Assembly (NCBI RefSeq): GCF_000730285.1
Contig: NZ_CP007174.1
Span: 1,302,001-1,366,000, forward strand
DNA length: 64,000 nt
Direction of reading: 5' to 3'
From: Candidatus Nitrososphaera evergladensis SR1
GTDB lineage: Archaea > Thermoproteota > Nitrososphaeria > Nitrososphaerales > Nitrososphaeraceae
Each line of letters starts with the position of its first letter. Position 1 is the first letter of the stretch. The position numbers were made by a program, and so were the translations under genes. Positions 52,691-60,303 of the stretch are shown one piece after another. Below the pieces are notes generated by a model. That model saw nothing but the letters and a program-made list of their open reading frames with translations. It did no database searches and had not been told where the DNA came from.

Positions 52691-52840
52691 CTGGATTTCC
52701 TGGTACGCAAGCCACGTCAGGTACGGGTCGCCGTACGCATAGATTTTCTTTTTGCCACGGCTGTGGACCTTTTTGTGGTTTTCAAGGCGCTGCTCGCTGG
52801 CAAGTTCTGCGCTGCAAACCTTGCACTTGAATGTCTTGAT
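52676..52840 (-). CDS. C2H2 zinc-finger protein (about 54 aa) with no canonical start codon
   Basis: The frame encodes a clear C2H2 finger: CKVC, twelve residues, then HKKVH, followed by a tail with DPYLTWLAYQEIQSGFR. Reading back, the frame meets a TGA with no ATG, GTG or TTG between. The promoter-like TTTATATC (52862-52869, minus strand) would place the transcript 5' end near the ATC codon at 52840-52838. The gene may use a rare start or may have lost it. It overlaps the opposite-strand zinc-ribbon gene by 15 bp. Confidence 0.5.
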   Translation of the reverse strand: MKTFKCKVCSAELASEQRLENHKKVHSRGKKKIYAYGDPYLTWLAYQEIQSGFR

Positions 52841-52960
52841 GTATGTACTAGGATTTTGTTTGATATAAACACATCAGGATGGCCCAGTCGCCAGATCACG
52901 TGTGTATAAAAGAACTAACCACGTACTGTTATTTTCCACTGGAAGCACGCCCCTCCCCGT

Positions 52961-53371
52961 CTAATCGACGATCTTGATTTCCATCTTTTTGCCGGTCCTT
53001 TCGTACGCTGCTATGGTACCGTACTCGTACGGAAAGTGTATGATGACTGACACATAGCCGAAAAAGTGGTTCAGGTCCTCAAGCGACGGCCTGTTTGACG
53101 GGCCGGGGTGCGAGTGCGCCGTGCCAATGTACGAGTCGTCAAACGGCAGGTCGTACAGCGAAAAACCAGAGTAGAACGGGCCGTTTGACGAAAACGGCGG
53201 GATGACTAGGCCGTTTATCGTTATCTCGTTTCCCTTCTTTTTTCCCTGCAGGATGAGTATCGCCTCGTTTGGATGGTACGTCTTGGAAAACGTGATGATG
53301 CCGTCTGCGGCCTGGCGCGTGAGCAGGACTATTTTTTCCTCCTTCTTCTCTTGCTCGGCCTTTTTGAACAT
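52961..53371 (-). CDS. JAMM/MPN+ metalloprotease-like protein
   Basis: The 136-residue product carries the zinc site of JAB1/MPN+ isopeptidases, HSHPGPSNRPSLEDLNHF (H-x-H plus Ser and Asp). A Glu in the first strands (NEAILILQGKK) serves as catalytic base. Archaeal members can cleave small ubiquitin-like modifiers (SAMPs). No ubiquitin-like gene is seen next to it. Confidence 0.87.
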   Translation of the reverse strand: MFKKAEQEKKEEKIVLLTRQAADGIITFSKTYHPNEAILILQGKKKGNEITINGLVIPPFSSNGPFYSGFSLYDLPFDDSYIGTAHSHPGPSNRPSLEDLNHFFGYVSVIIHFPYEYGTIAAYERTGKKMEIKIVD

Positions 53372-53531
53372 GATGATGATTATTCTTCTTTTGTCGCCGT
53401 GCTTATTTTAAGATTGATTGCAACAAGGCAGAATGGATAATAACCAGAACATGCATAGGAGAGCTGAACGGTGACGTGGGGATACGCTGCTGAAAAGAGA
53501 AGATGACGACAAGATAATCATACGGCGCGGC

Positions 53532-53810
53532 ATGGTTGGCAACGACCAAGACGGGACTCCGCTTTTGATAAACGGCCGGGGCGAGGCCTACCGCGTAAAC
53601 GACACTGCTGTTTCCTTGTGGAACATGTGCAACGGCATCACTTTTGAGGACCTTTACCTCGAAGTCCTCCGCATTTCTTCCGGCGACGAAGATGACGTGC
53701 GCAAGTCTCTGGAAAAGATGGTCAAGCAGTTCCACAAGATATCCGTGGTCGAGATGAAGGAAACGGGGATACCACCTAGCGCTGACCGCAGACCTGGAAT
53801 GCAAACATAA
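53532..53810 (+). CDS. PqqD-like peptide-binding protein
   Basis: The core GTPLLINGRGEAYRVNDTAVSLWNMCNGITFEDLYLEVL matches the PqqD fold, which chaperones peptides to maturation enzymes. No radical-SAM or peptide gene is adjacent, so the partner is unknown. The frame stays open upstream to 53484 and reads like the missing first strand (KREDDDKIIIRRG), yet the only start there is CTG. A rare CTG start at 53490 or 53493 is possible. The 3' end overlaps the convergent gene by 35 bp. Confidence 0.65.
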   Translation: MVGNDQDGTPLLINGRGEAYRVNDTAVSLWNMCNGITFEDLYLEVLRISSGDEDDVRKSLEKMVKQFHKISVVEMKETGIPPSADRRPGMQT

Positions 53811-54213
53811 AGTAGCCTGCCACCCTGCCGTTTCTGCGGTACGGGTAAAAGTTGCCCCACTCTTTTGGCATCATCTCGTGCTTTAGCGCCTTTGCCTCCT
53901 CCTTTGTCATCTGTATCTTGGCCAGGCGTTCGCCCATGATTGTGGACCAGGGAAGCTGCGGAAGCGAATCGCGCTTGTTCACTATGATGGCAACTACGCG
54001 GTTTGGGTTCTCCTTGTCGATTACTGCAGAGTATGTGTGGTCGCCGTCAAACGGATCGACAACTGTGAACGGGTCAATGGCGACGTACTCCCTCATTCTG
54101 TCACGCAGCGCGTCTGAAAGAGCTGAAGCGATTGCAAGGTCAGAAATATCCAGTTTCCTGACCTCTTCTGTAGAAGGTAGCCTGATGGATGTCGCCAACA
54201 CGCCTGTTATCAA
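53776..54213 (-). CDS. Conserved-looking hypothetical protein (145 aa)
   Basis: A soluble alpha/beta product with DLAIASALSDALRDRMREYVAIDPFTVVDPFDGDHTYSAVIDKENPNRVVAIIVNKRDS and a C-terminal helix and strand. No family recognised. A TATA-like TATATAATTTTAATTTT (54224-54240) is at its upstream edge. Confidence 0.55.
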   Translation of the reverse strand: MITGVLATSIRLPSTEEVRKLDISDLAIASALSDALRDRMREYVAIDPFTVVDPFDGDHTYSAVIDKENPNRVVAIIVNKRDSLPQLPWSTIMGERLAKIQMTKEEAKALKHEMMPKEWGNFYPYRRNGRVAGYFMFAFQVCGQR

Positions 54214-54292
54214 ATGCGCCTGACTATATAATTTTAATTTTCCTTTCTAACCTTACAAAGGCATAAATTGCAACGCCATTGCAGGAAGGAAT

Positions 54293-54420
54293 GCTGAGGT
54301 ACCCAAGCTAGGTAAGTCGTCCTAGACCCTGAACGGGGTCAGCCTCGAGATCATATAATGCAACTTGACGTGCTAGCTGATGTCCTTCGGGACTCGTGGG
54401 TTCGAGTCCCACCCTCAGCG
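54293..54420 (+). tRNA. tRNA-Ser (CGA) with two introns
   Basis: Acceptor GCTGAGG pairs with CCTCAGC, with discriminator G at 54420. The T arm is GTGGG-TTCGAGT-CCCAC and a serine-type variable stem GTCC-TTCG-GGAC is present. The anticodon stem is TCAGC/GCTGA around loop CTCGAGA, anticodon CGA. To fold, 18 nt (54317-54334) must leave the D arm between CCC...G and GGG, and 25 nt (54350-54374) must leave after position 37. The spliced product is 85 nt, normal for tRNA-Ser. A TATA-like CATAAATT lies about 26 bp upstream. Confidence 0.88.
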
Positions 54421-54771
54421 CTCTATTCGTGTAGTTGCACTGGGAAGTGAGCAAGAACAATACCCAGAACACAGCAAAAATCTACAGACTGTAAATGGTT
54501 CTTCGCCATCCCTTCCCCCCGCAGAACAGGCATCAACACAAACAGACAGCACAATCTGGTTGGAGGTGAATGAGCAACAATGGAATCATTGAATCTAGAG
54601 CAAGCAATCCAGTTCCTCCAAGACCAGCAAGCACAGAAGGACTTTTGCTGCTTCCACTTGAAGAATGGAATATTGAAAGCTCATTTCGACTAGCCTCCTC
54701 TCCTTCTATTTTTTCAATACATCATGATTATTTGTCATGATGCTTAAGCTAATTCCAGTGTAGAACATCTA
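54421..54771. other. Intergenic region with possible gene remnants
   Basis: Two tiny frames, 54570-54740 and 54580-54693, follow a perfect Shine-Dalgarno-like GGAGGTGA at 54562-54569, unusual in this mostly leaderless genome. Neither product is recognised. A longer frame from 54380 overlaps the tRNA and is not taken as coding. An inverted repeat ATCATGAT-TATTTG-TCATGAT occurs near 54721-54742. Confidence 0.35.
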
Positions 54772-55089
54772 ATGAAAAGGGTAAAGCGTTCAACCCTAGT
54801 TGTGATAGGAATAGTTGGACTGGCAGGTCTGGTTCCTGTATTAATTGTAAATCAAATCCAAGGACAACCTCTTCCACCTGTGATTAACTTTGCATTAAGT
54901 CCTATACCATTTGCGTTTTTAGCGGTGGGAGCTCTGATTGTTAGGCAAGGATTTACAATGTGGGAGCATGTAGGAGAGCCAAATTATGAACCAGATTATG
55001 TTCTTGGTGCAATGATTCTGATTGTTGGGATGGTGTTCACCGGGGCTGGCTCCTTTGGAATGCTGTTAATCTTTGGTGGTGCTTCATAG
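54772..55089 (+). CDS. Membrane protein with three helices (105 aa)
   Basis: Helices at about 8-26, 40-58 and 80-102, with a cytosolic basic N-terminus. No family is recognised. Base composition is AT-richer than the core genes. Confidence 0.55.
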   Translation: MKRVKRSTLVVIGIVGLAGLVPVLIVNQIQGQPLPPVINFALSPIPFAFLAVGALIVRQGFTMWEHVGEPNYEPDYVLGAMILIVGMVFTGAGSFGMLLIFGGAS

Positions 55090-55173
55090 TCACTTAATTT
55101 CTTCCAGCAAAGCATATAGCAGCATCCAGTCTATCCAGAGTCAGCGCTTTTCCCAAGGTTTCTGTCAAAGCAG

Positions 55174-55830
55174 TTGGCAGCCTCTAGCCCGCATAATGCC
55201 TCAATAATCTGCGAGCACCGCTACTTTTTTTATCCTGCTTGGCCTATCAAGAGATCTAGTCCCTTGAAGAAGTGGACGTACGACCATGCAGTTATTTTTC
55301 TTTTCATTTCCTTCTTATTTTTGGGGGCTGGTGGGGTTCTTTATGGCCTAATCTGTATGACGAAATACTTCTTTTCGCCTTGCAATGATGAGCTGGGTCA
55401 AATAGGAAGATACTCTCTTTTCGTAGGCGTGTTGATTTTCCTATTCAGTGTATACATCTTTAGTCTGGCAAAACGCAACGAAGCCAAACAGTCGTATGAA
55501 CCGATAATGATAATGCCAATACTCAGGCATTACGGAGATGATGATATCAGCCGTTCCAGCGATGGAACGCAGATTTGCACGTTCTCCCTCAAGAACGTGG
55601 GTGACGGAAGTGCAAAAAATCTACAGATCAAGGCGACATCATCAAGTGACGGCAGACAGCTTACAGTAGATCCCCGCACTCCTGGAAAAAATGAAGCATG
55701 GGAGGTGTCGGAATGGAATGTCCAGGACCTCAAGACCGGCGAAAAGGTAGACATTGAAGTAAACTATACGGACATCAAGGGCAATCCGTGTTCAGCTTTA
55801 AGATTTACAGTAGGAGCAGAAGCGCAGTAA
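55174..55830 (+). CDS. Membrane protein with extracytoplasmic CARDB-like domain
   Basis: Two transmembrane helices (about 40-65 and 82-100) precede a soluble beta-rich domain (CTFSLKNVGDGSAKNLQIKATSSSDG..., VDIEVNYTDIKGN). That domain reads like a CARDB or similar Ig-like fold. No catalytic motif. An ATG at 55174 is used; the helix set suggests a later start is possible. Confidence 0.6.
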   Translation: MAASSPHNASIICEHRYFFYPAWPIKRSSPLKKWTYDHAVIFLFISFLFLGAGGVLYGLICMTKYFFSPCNDELGQIGRYSLFVGVLIFLFSVYIFSLAKRNEAKQSYEPIMIMPILRHYGDDDISRSSDGTQICTFSLKNVGDGSAKNLQIKATSSSDGRQLTVDPRTPGKNEAWEVSEWNVQDLKTGEKVDIEVNYTDIKGNPCSALRFTVGAEAQ

Positions 55831-55969
55831 ACGAATAACGTCACTGCGGCATCTGTCTGGCTATGAGTAGTAAAGCGTCGAAGGTATGTCTGCTGCGAGG
55901 TACTTGTTCCTTGAGAATACGCTTAAAGATATCCTTGAGTGAAGTATTTTGTGCGGTCTCTAGCGGGCT

Positions 55970-56209
55970 TTGTCGGGGACAAGTATTACAAGGCGTTTTT
56001 ACAATGGCTTGAAAAAGAGTAGAATGAAGTGGATAAAGGGAATCCCCTCAGTGCGCGTGAATTTGTGCCGTTTTTTAGTCCAGTACAAAAAAGACGTTAG
56101 TACGCATGAGGGAGTATATGAGATGATAGAAAAGCCCATCGATAGAACCTGCAATAACCACATAGGAGTTATACTTACTTATAGACAAATCTTCACTGCA
56201 GCGGAGTAA
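55970..56209 (+). CDS. Doubtful small protein (79 aa)
   Basis: A TTG-started, Arg/Lys-rich frame with no motif; an internal ATG at 56024 (MKWIKGIPSVRVNLC) is an alternative. Its coding status is uncertain. Confidence 0.2.
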   Translation: MSGTSITRRFYNGLKKSRMKWIKGIPSVRVNLCRFLVQYKKDVSTHEGVYEMIEKPIDRTCNNHIGVILTYRQIFTAAE

Positions 56210-56222
56210 CAAGGCCGGCGAC

Positions 56223-56600
56223 TTGTTCAAACAAAAATTCTGGTACGCCGAAGTCTTGACCGTCCTAGCCATCTTAAACCTTCCAGCCCTCGCGATAAAT
56301 TATTTTGAGCCAGAGAATTGGTATGTATGGTATGCGCTAGCCGTTGTGGCCTTTGCAACTATGGTTTTCTCATTGAGGAAAATCCGCAGAATAGAAATGT
56401 TCAAGAGCCCTGCCTGGAGTTGGGAGATTCTCGTAATACTCATTACATTTGTGTTCGTGCATCGTCTGCTATTGGGAATAGCGGGAGGCACGCATCAAGG
56501 CTATTTCGTTAGTACCCTCTTGCAAATTCCGTCTGCCGGGATTCCCTTCTTGGTCGCGTGGCTGCTTCACCGGGTTCCTGAAGAAAGGCGCGTTAGTTAG
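56223..56600 (+). CDS. Membrane protein with four helices (125 aa)
   Basis: TTG-started. Helices at about 10-27, 33-49, 66-84 and 98-116 are linked by short polar loops. No family recognised. Part of the small membrane-protein cluster after tRNA-Ser. Confidence 0.55.
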   Translation: MFKQKFWYAEVLTVLAILNLPALAINYFEPENWYVWYALAVVAFATMVFSLRKIRRIEMFKSPAWSWEILVILITFVFVHRLLLGIAGGTHQGYFVSTLLQIPSAGIPFLVAWLLHRVPEERRVS

Positions 56601-56701
56601 TGTGCGATACGAATCAAAGTTAATAACTATCTTGCCGATTGATACTTGCCTAGAATTCTATCGAAGCTCGCTTGGCATTATTCATCACTGAACGTATCTC
56701 C

Positions 56702-56947
56702 TTATTTCTCCTCATTAACTCCATGCCTATATTCTCGGTCGTAATCTCTATTCGTCTGCCATCTAGCGATAAGGAAGAGCGATATGCCAAGCAACAAACC
56801 CGCTGTGGTCATGGCCCAACCAATCGAGTGCCTTTCAGGATCAGGATGCGGATTGGCAAAGAGTGGCATTCCCAAGATAAAACCTACCACGAATAAGCCA
56901 ATTGCCAGAAAGGTCAGGCAGACGCCTACTGTACCAAGGATTCCCAA
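56702..56947 (-). CDS. Membrane protein with two helices (81 aa)
   Basis: Two helices (about 3-26 and 43-61) separated by a Pro/His-rich loop (FANPHPDPERHSIGW), with a charged cytosolic tail. No family recognised. Confidence 0.5.
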   Translation of the reverse strand: MGILGTVGVCLTFLAIGLFVVGFILGMPLFANPHPDPERHSIGWAMTTAGLLLGISLFLIARWQTNRDYDREYRHGVNEEK

Positions 56948-57131
56948 ATCTTATTGAGAGTCTATTTGTGCAAACTTTACTAAATAGTCATCATTGTCGA
57001 TTTATGATTCAGTCTACATTCTAAACTATCAAAAGAAATGCGTAGGAAACATGGAACAGTGTAGGAATTATCTAGCTTTCTAAAAAGAGATCGTATTCCC
57101 GATGCCCAAGCTTTCTTTTTTCTTGCCTCTA

Positions 57132-58283
57132 TTATTGTGACCTTGCCTTGAGCCACTGTCCCACTTTGGGAAGCACGTTGTTCTGCGAGTACGAGCTTGC
57201 GATGAGCCCTACGTGGCCCGTGTGGAAGCGCATCAGGCGCTTGTCCGCACTTGACACCATGTCGTTGAGCGGCACGCTGCATTCCGGCGATACCAGGTGG
57301 TCCTCGTCGGCAACGAGGTTGAGCAGGGGCACGGTTATCTTTGACAGGTCGATGACTAGGTCGCCAAGGTAGAACTCGTTCTTGGCAAGCAGGTTGTCTT
57401 GGTAAATGTCAGATATCCATTCTCTGAACGTTTCGCCCGCAATCGGGGGTGTGTCGTACAGCCACTTTTCGATGCGCAGGAAATTGCCCACAAACGGCTC
57501 GTTGTCGATGTTCTGCACCAGGTTAAAGTACTTGGCAACTCCTTGCTTGAACGGCTTGAGCGCAGAATAACACGCAAACAGCTGCTCTGGCGGCAGGTTG
57601 CCTATGGTGTCGACCATCTTGGCAACGTCCATGTGCTTGGCCATGTTGCCAATGACCGTCGAGTCTTTCTCGGTGTCAATCACCGGCGCGATTACTGCTA
57701 GGTTGCGCACCTTTTCCTGGTGCAGAGCCGTGTACATTATGGACATCGACGCGCCCATGCAGTAGCCGTGCAGCGTCAGCTTGTCCGTCTTGCTCTTTTT
57801 GAGCACGATGTTGACGCAGTCGTCAATGTAGCCGTTGACATAGTCATCAAAGGTAAGGTACTTGTCAACGGTCGACGGGTCCTTCCAGTCGATTAGATAA
57901 ACGTCAAAGCCCTGCGTCAGCAGGCTCCTTATCCAGCTCTTGTCAGGCTGGAGGTCAAGTACGTACGACCTGTTGATGAGCGCGTATACCGCAAGTATCG
58001 GGGTCTTGAAGGTCTTGTTCACAAGCGGCTGGTAGTGCAAAAGCCGGTAGGCCCTCGTCTCTGCCAGTATTTCATGCGGCGTCTGGCCGACTTGAACCTT
58101 TCCTGCAGTATACAGAATTTCCCTTGTCTTTTCAATCTTGCGAAAGTTTTCTTGGACCTCTCTTGTCAGGTCTTCGGCTGGCTTTATTTTCGCTGGCGGC
58201 TGTGTTGTAGCAACAGGCGATTGCGGTTGTTGCGGCTGTTGTTGTTGCTCTGACTTGTTTGGAAGCGTTTCTTGCTGTGTCAT
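57132..58283 (-). CDS. phaC: Class III polyhydroxyalkanoate synthase catalytic subunit
   Basis: The enzyme polymerises hydroxyacyl-CoA into PHA granules. The lipase-like box with Cys nucleophile is LHGYCMGASMSIMY, the Asp lies in LVADEDHLVSP and the His in FHTGHVGLIASS. An N-terminal Gln/Pro-rich stretch precedes the fold. The 383-residue length and the partner phaE just upstream place it in class III. Its ATG overlaps the phaE stop by 4 bp. Confidence 0.93.
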   Translation of the reverse strand: MTQQETLPNKSEQQQQPQQPQSPVATTQPPAKIKPAEDLTREVQENFRKIEKTREILYTAGKVQVGQTPHEILAETRAYRLLHYQPLVNKTFKTPILAVYALINRSYVLDLQPDKSWIRSLLTQGFDVYLIDWKDPSTVDKYLTFDDYVNGYIDDCVNIVLKKSKTDKLTLHGYCMGASMSIMYTALHQEKVRNLAVIAPVIDTEKDSTVIGNMAKHMDVAKMVDTIGNLPPEQLFACYSALKPFKQGVAKYFNLVQNIDNEPFVGNFLRIEKWLYDTPPIAGETFREWISDIYQDNLLAKNEFYLGDLVIDLSKITVPLLNLVADEDHLVSPECSVPLNDMVSSADKRLMRFHTGHVGLIASSYSQNNVLPKVGQWLKARSQ

Positions 58284-58870
58284 TGTTTTTCAACACTCCT
58301 TTTCAGGTCGCGGACAGACCTCTTTAGCTCGTGGATGTCTTTGAGGATCTCGTCGATCTCGCCCCTTGTTGGCAAGTTGAGCACCTTGAAGTTGCGCTCG
58401 GTTATGGTCTGCATGGCCCTTGACATGTCCAACTGGCTGCTGAACAGCTTGCCATAGACCTGCGAAAACTCGGACGACGCATACAGGCCGGTGAAAGCGT
58501 CCTCAAACGCCTCTATCATGGTCTTGCGGTAACTGTCATAGTCGTCCTTGGTGACAAACTGCTTTGGCGCCTTTTCGGCAGTTTCCTTTGACGCCTTGAC
58601 GTAGGCCGCGTTTATCATCGACCAGTACTGGTCCGTATGGGTCTTCATGTCCGCCATTATCTTGCCAAGGCTGACAAACTCGTTTGCGTACGTGTTAAAG
58701 TCTTTTGTAAATGCGTACATGGGGCCTATGGTCGGCAGTTTTAGCACCTCGGACCACATGTCAAACATCTTGCTTGCCTGCTCCGGGGTCATCCCGGGCG
58801 TAAAGTTGTTATTTTTACTGTCATCGGTCATTAAACCACTTCTTCTATTATTGACTAAGGTAGAGTTCAC
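58280..58870 (-). CDS. phaE: PHA synthase accessory subunit PhaE
   Basis: The 196-residue helical protein forms the class III synthase with PhaC. The part FTPGMTPEQASKMFDMWSEVLKLPTIGPMYAFTKDFNTYANEF and the closing helix DIHELKRSVRDLKRSVEK are typical. GTG at 58870 and ATG at 58831 (MTDDSKNNNF) are both possible starts, each with a TATA-like element about 20-25 bp upstream. Confidence 0.9.
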   Translation of the reverse strand: MNSTLVNNRRSGLMTDDSKNNNFTPGMTPEQASKMFDMWSEVLKLPTIGPMYAFTKDFNTYANEFVSLGKIMADMKTHTDQYWSMINAAYVKASKETAEKAPKQFVTKDDYDSYRKTMIEAFEDAFTGLYASSEFSQVYGKLFSSQLDMSRAMQTITERNFKVLNLPTRGEIDEILKDIHELKRSVRDLKRSVEKQ

Positions 58871-59038
58871 CCGCCAACTATTATAGTTTGTCTGTCCAGA
58901 AATTATACTATTCTATAGAATATTATGTAAAATTTCTACTATATAGTACAGGTTTTAGTGCTTCTACAATTGCAGAAATAGCACTTGATAGCTGAGATGT
59001 AGATGTTTATTATGTCAACCAGCTTAAAGAACATATAG

Positions 59039-60121
59039 TTGCAAAAACCGCCGCAAGCCTGTGTTTTGTTCATCGCAACTGGCGTTTTGTTGCTATCTTT
59101 TGCATATACTTTGGAAAATAATGCGTACGCCCACAACATATCACCCGGTGTAAGGAGCCTGCCTGTAAGAATAGACAACGAGCAGTTCTCAAGCAACAGG
59201 GCAAACACTGATGGCGGCTTTATCGCTGTGACAGGCACTCTTACAAGCCTCGCCACTGAGCGGATAAAAGTGTCTCCGTACATCTTTGTAACTCCCTCGG
59301 AATGGGTTGGTGCAAACGGCGTACGCCACGGGACTCTTCCGTATTACGACCTCCTTGCCTTTATCTATCCACCTTACCGCGACCAGTCGAACTGGTACTT
59401 TCGGGTAGAGCTGAACAACCTGCCAAGCTCGATAGTGCTTGAGCCCGGAGAAAAGGTAGATTATGAAATCCAGATATATCCACTCAAGGCAGGCGCGTAT
59501 CACGTTCACTCCTTCTTTCTGTCCGAGAATTTTGCACGTTCTGGTCTTGGCCAGACAATACTGGTGACAGGCTCTAGTGCGCCAACAACTGGCGAAATCA
59601 CGCAACTGTACCTGCCGCTTGTTCTGGGGCTGACATCCTTTGTCATCCTGATTATCCGGATAATGCAAATCTCAAGAGAGAATGCGCATCTGGCTAGAGA
59701 AAGGATAGCCAGAGTGTATTTTGCGGCCAAGTCGTCGCTTGAAACCATGTGGCTTGCCGGCGTACTGTTCTGGCTTGCAACGGCTGCGCCTTACTTTCCT
59801 GCGATTGAATCAAGGTATGCTTTTGCATTGTCCGCATCTGCGGTACTGGCAGCCATTGTCATTGGAGGGTATGTCTCTGCAGCTGCAAAACAAAATGCCC
59901 GTCATCTGGCGTTTGCTATCATGACATCTGCCGTCAGCGCGGCATTTTGCTTTGCGCTGCTGTTTGGCGAAGGCTGGTTGTATCCTTACTACAAAGAGCT
60001 GCATTTCCTCGTGGATGGTTCTGCATTATTTCTTGCCATGATCGCAAACTCTATCATCGCGATTTATTTCGCGGTTATGGCGCGCAAAGAGGGAAAGAAC
60101 AAGCTGACAAGTGTAGCGTAA
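59039..60121 (+). CDS. AmoB/PmoB-like copper-site domain fused to membrane helices
   Basis: The 360-residue product has a signal helix (about 7-30) with likely cleavage after AYA (residue 31), leaving His32 as the new N-terminus. A beta-rich extracellular domain follows, with VEPGEKVD-like LEPGEKVDYEIQIYPLKAGAYHVHSFFL and then GLGQTILVTGS. His32, His155 and His157 reproduce the N-terminal His plus HxH ligands of the PmoB copper site. The HVH...GLGxGQTxxVxG-like stretch resembles archaeal AmoB. Unlike AmoB, about five further helices follow (about 192-348). The start is TTG about 26 bp after GTTTATTATG. It stands apart from any amoA/amoC. Similarity is judged by eye. Confidence 0.7.
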   Translation: MQKPPQACVLFIATGVLLLSFAYTLENNAYAHNISPGVRSLPVRIDNEQFSSNRANTDGGFIAVTGTLTSLATERIKVSPYIFVTPSEWVGANGVRHGTLPYYDLLAFIYPPYRDQSNWYFRVELNNLPSSIVLEPGEKVDYEIQIYPLKAGAYHVHSFFLSENFARSGLGQTILVTGSSAPTTGEITQLYLPLVLGLTSFVILIIRIMQISRENAHLARERIARVYFAAKSSLETMWLAGVLFWLATAAPYFPAIESRYAFALSASAVLAAIVIGGYVSAAAKQNARHLAFAIMTSAVSAAFCFALLFGEGWLYPYYKELHFLVDGSALFLAMIANSIIAIYFAVMARKEGKNKLTSVA

Positions 60122-60176
60122 CTGCACACGCTCTTAAAAAACATTTTATAAAGGAACTGTCCGCATTCCAAAACGC

Positions 60177-60277
60177 GGGCTCGTAGCTCAGCATGGATAG
60201 AGCGCCTGCCTTCTAAACACACATCCTCTGTTTCTGAAGACAGCCGGAAGTCGTGGGATCGAAGCCCACCGGGCCCG
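60177..60277 (+). tRNA. tRNA-Arg (TCT) with one intron
   Basis: Acceptor GGGCTCG pairs with CGGGCCC (one G-U), discriminator G at 60277. The D arm is GCTC/GAGC and the T arm GTGGG-ATCGAAG-CCCAC. The anticodon loop CTTCTAA has anticodon TCT, and a 26-nt intron (60216-60241) follows position 37. The mature length is 75 nt. The anticodon stem CCTGC/GCCGG has one T-C mismatch at 29-41. A strong TATA (TTTTATAAAG, 60144-60153) lies about 26 bp upstream, and T-rich sequence follows. Confidence 0.85.
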
Positions 60278-60303
60278 CTTCTTCTTTTTGCTACTGTTTT
60301 TTC

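Noticed and set aside
54380-54592. 70-codon frame starting inside tRNA-Ser
   Set aside because: The start lies in the mature tRNA sequence and the product shows no family likeness.
54293-56950. Integrated element at tRNA-Ser
   Set aside because: No integrase and no repeat of the tRNA 3' end was found in the window, so no mobile element is annotated.
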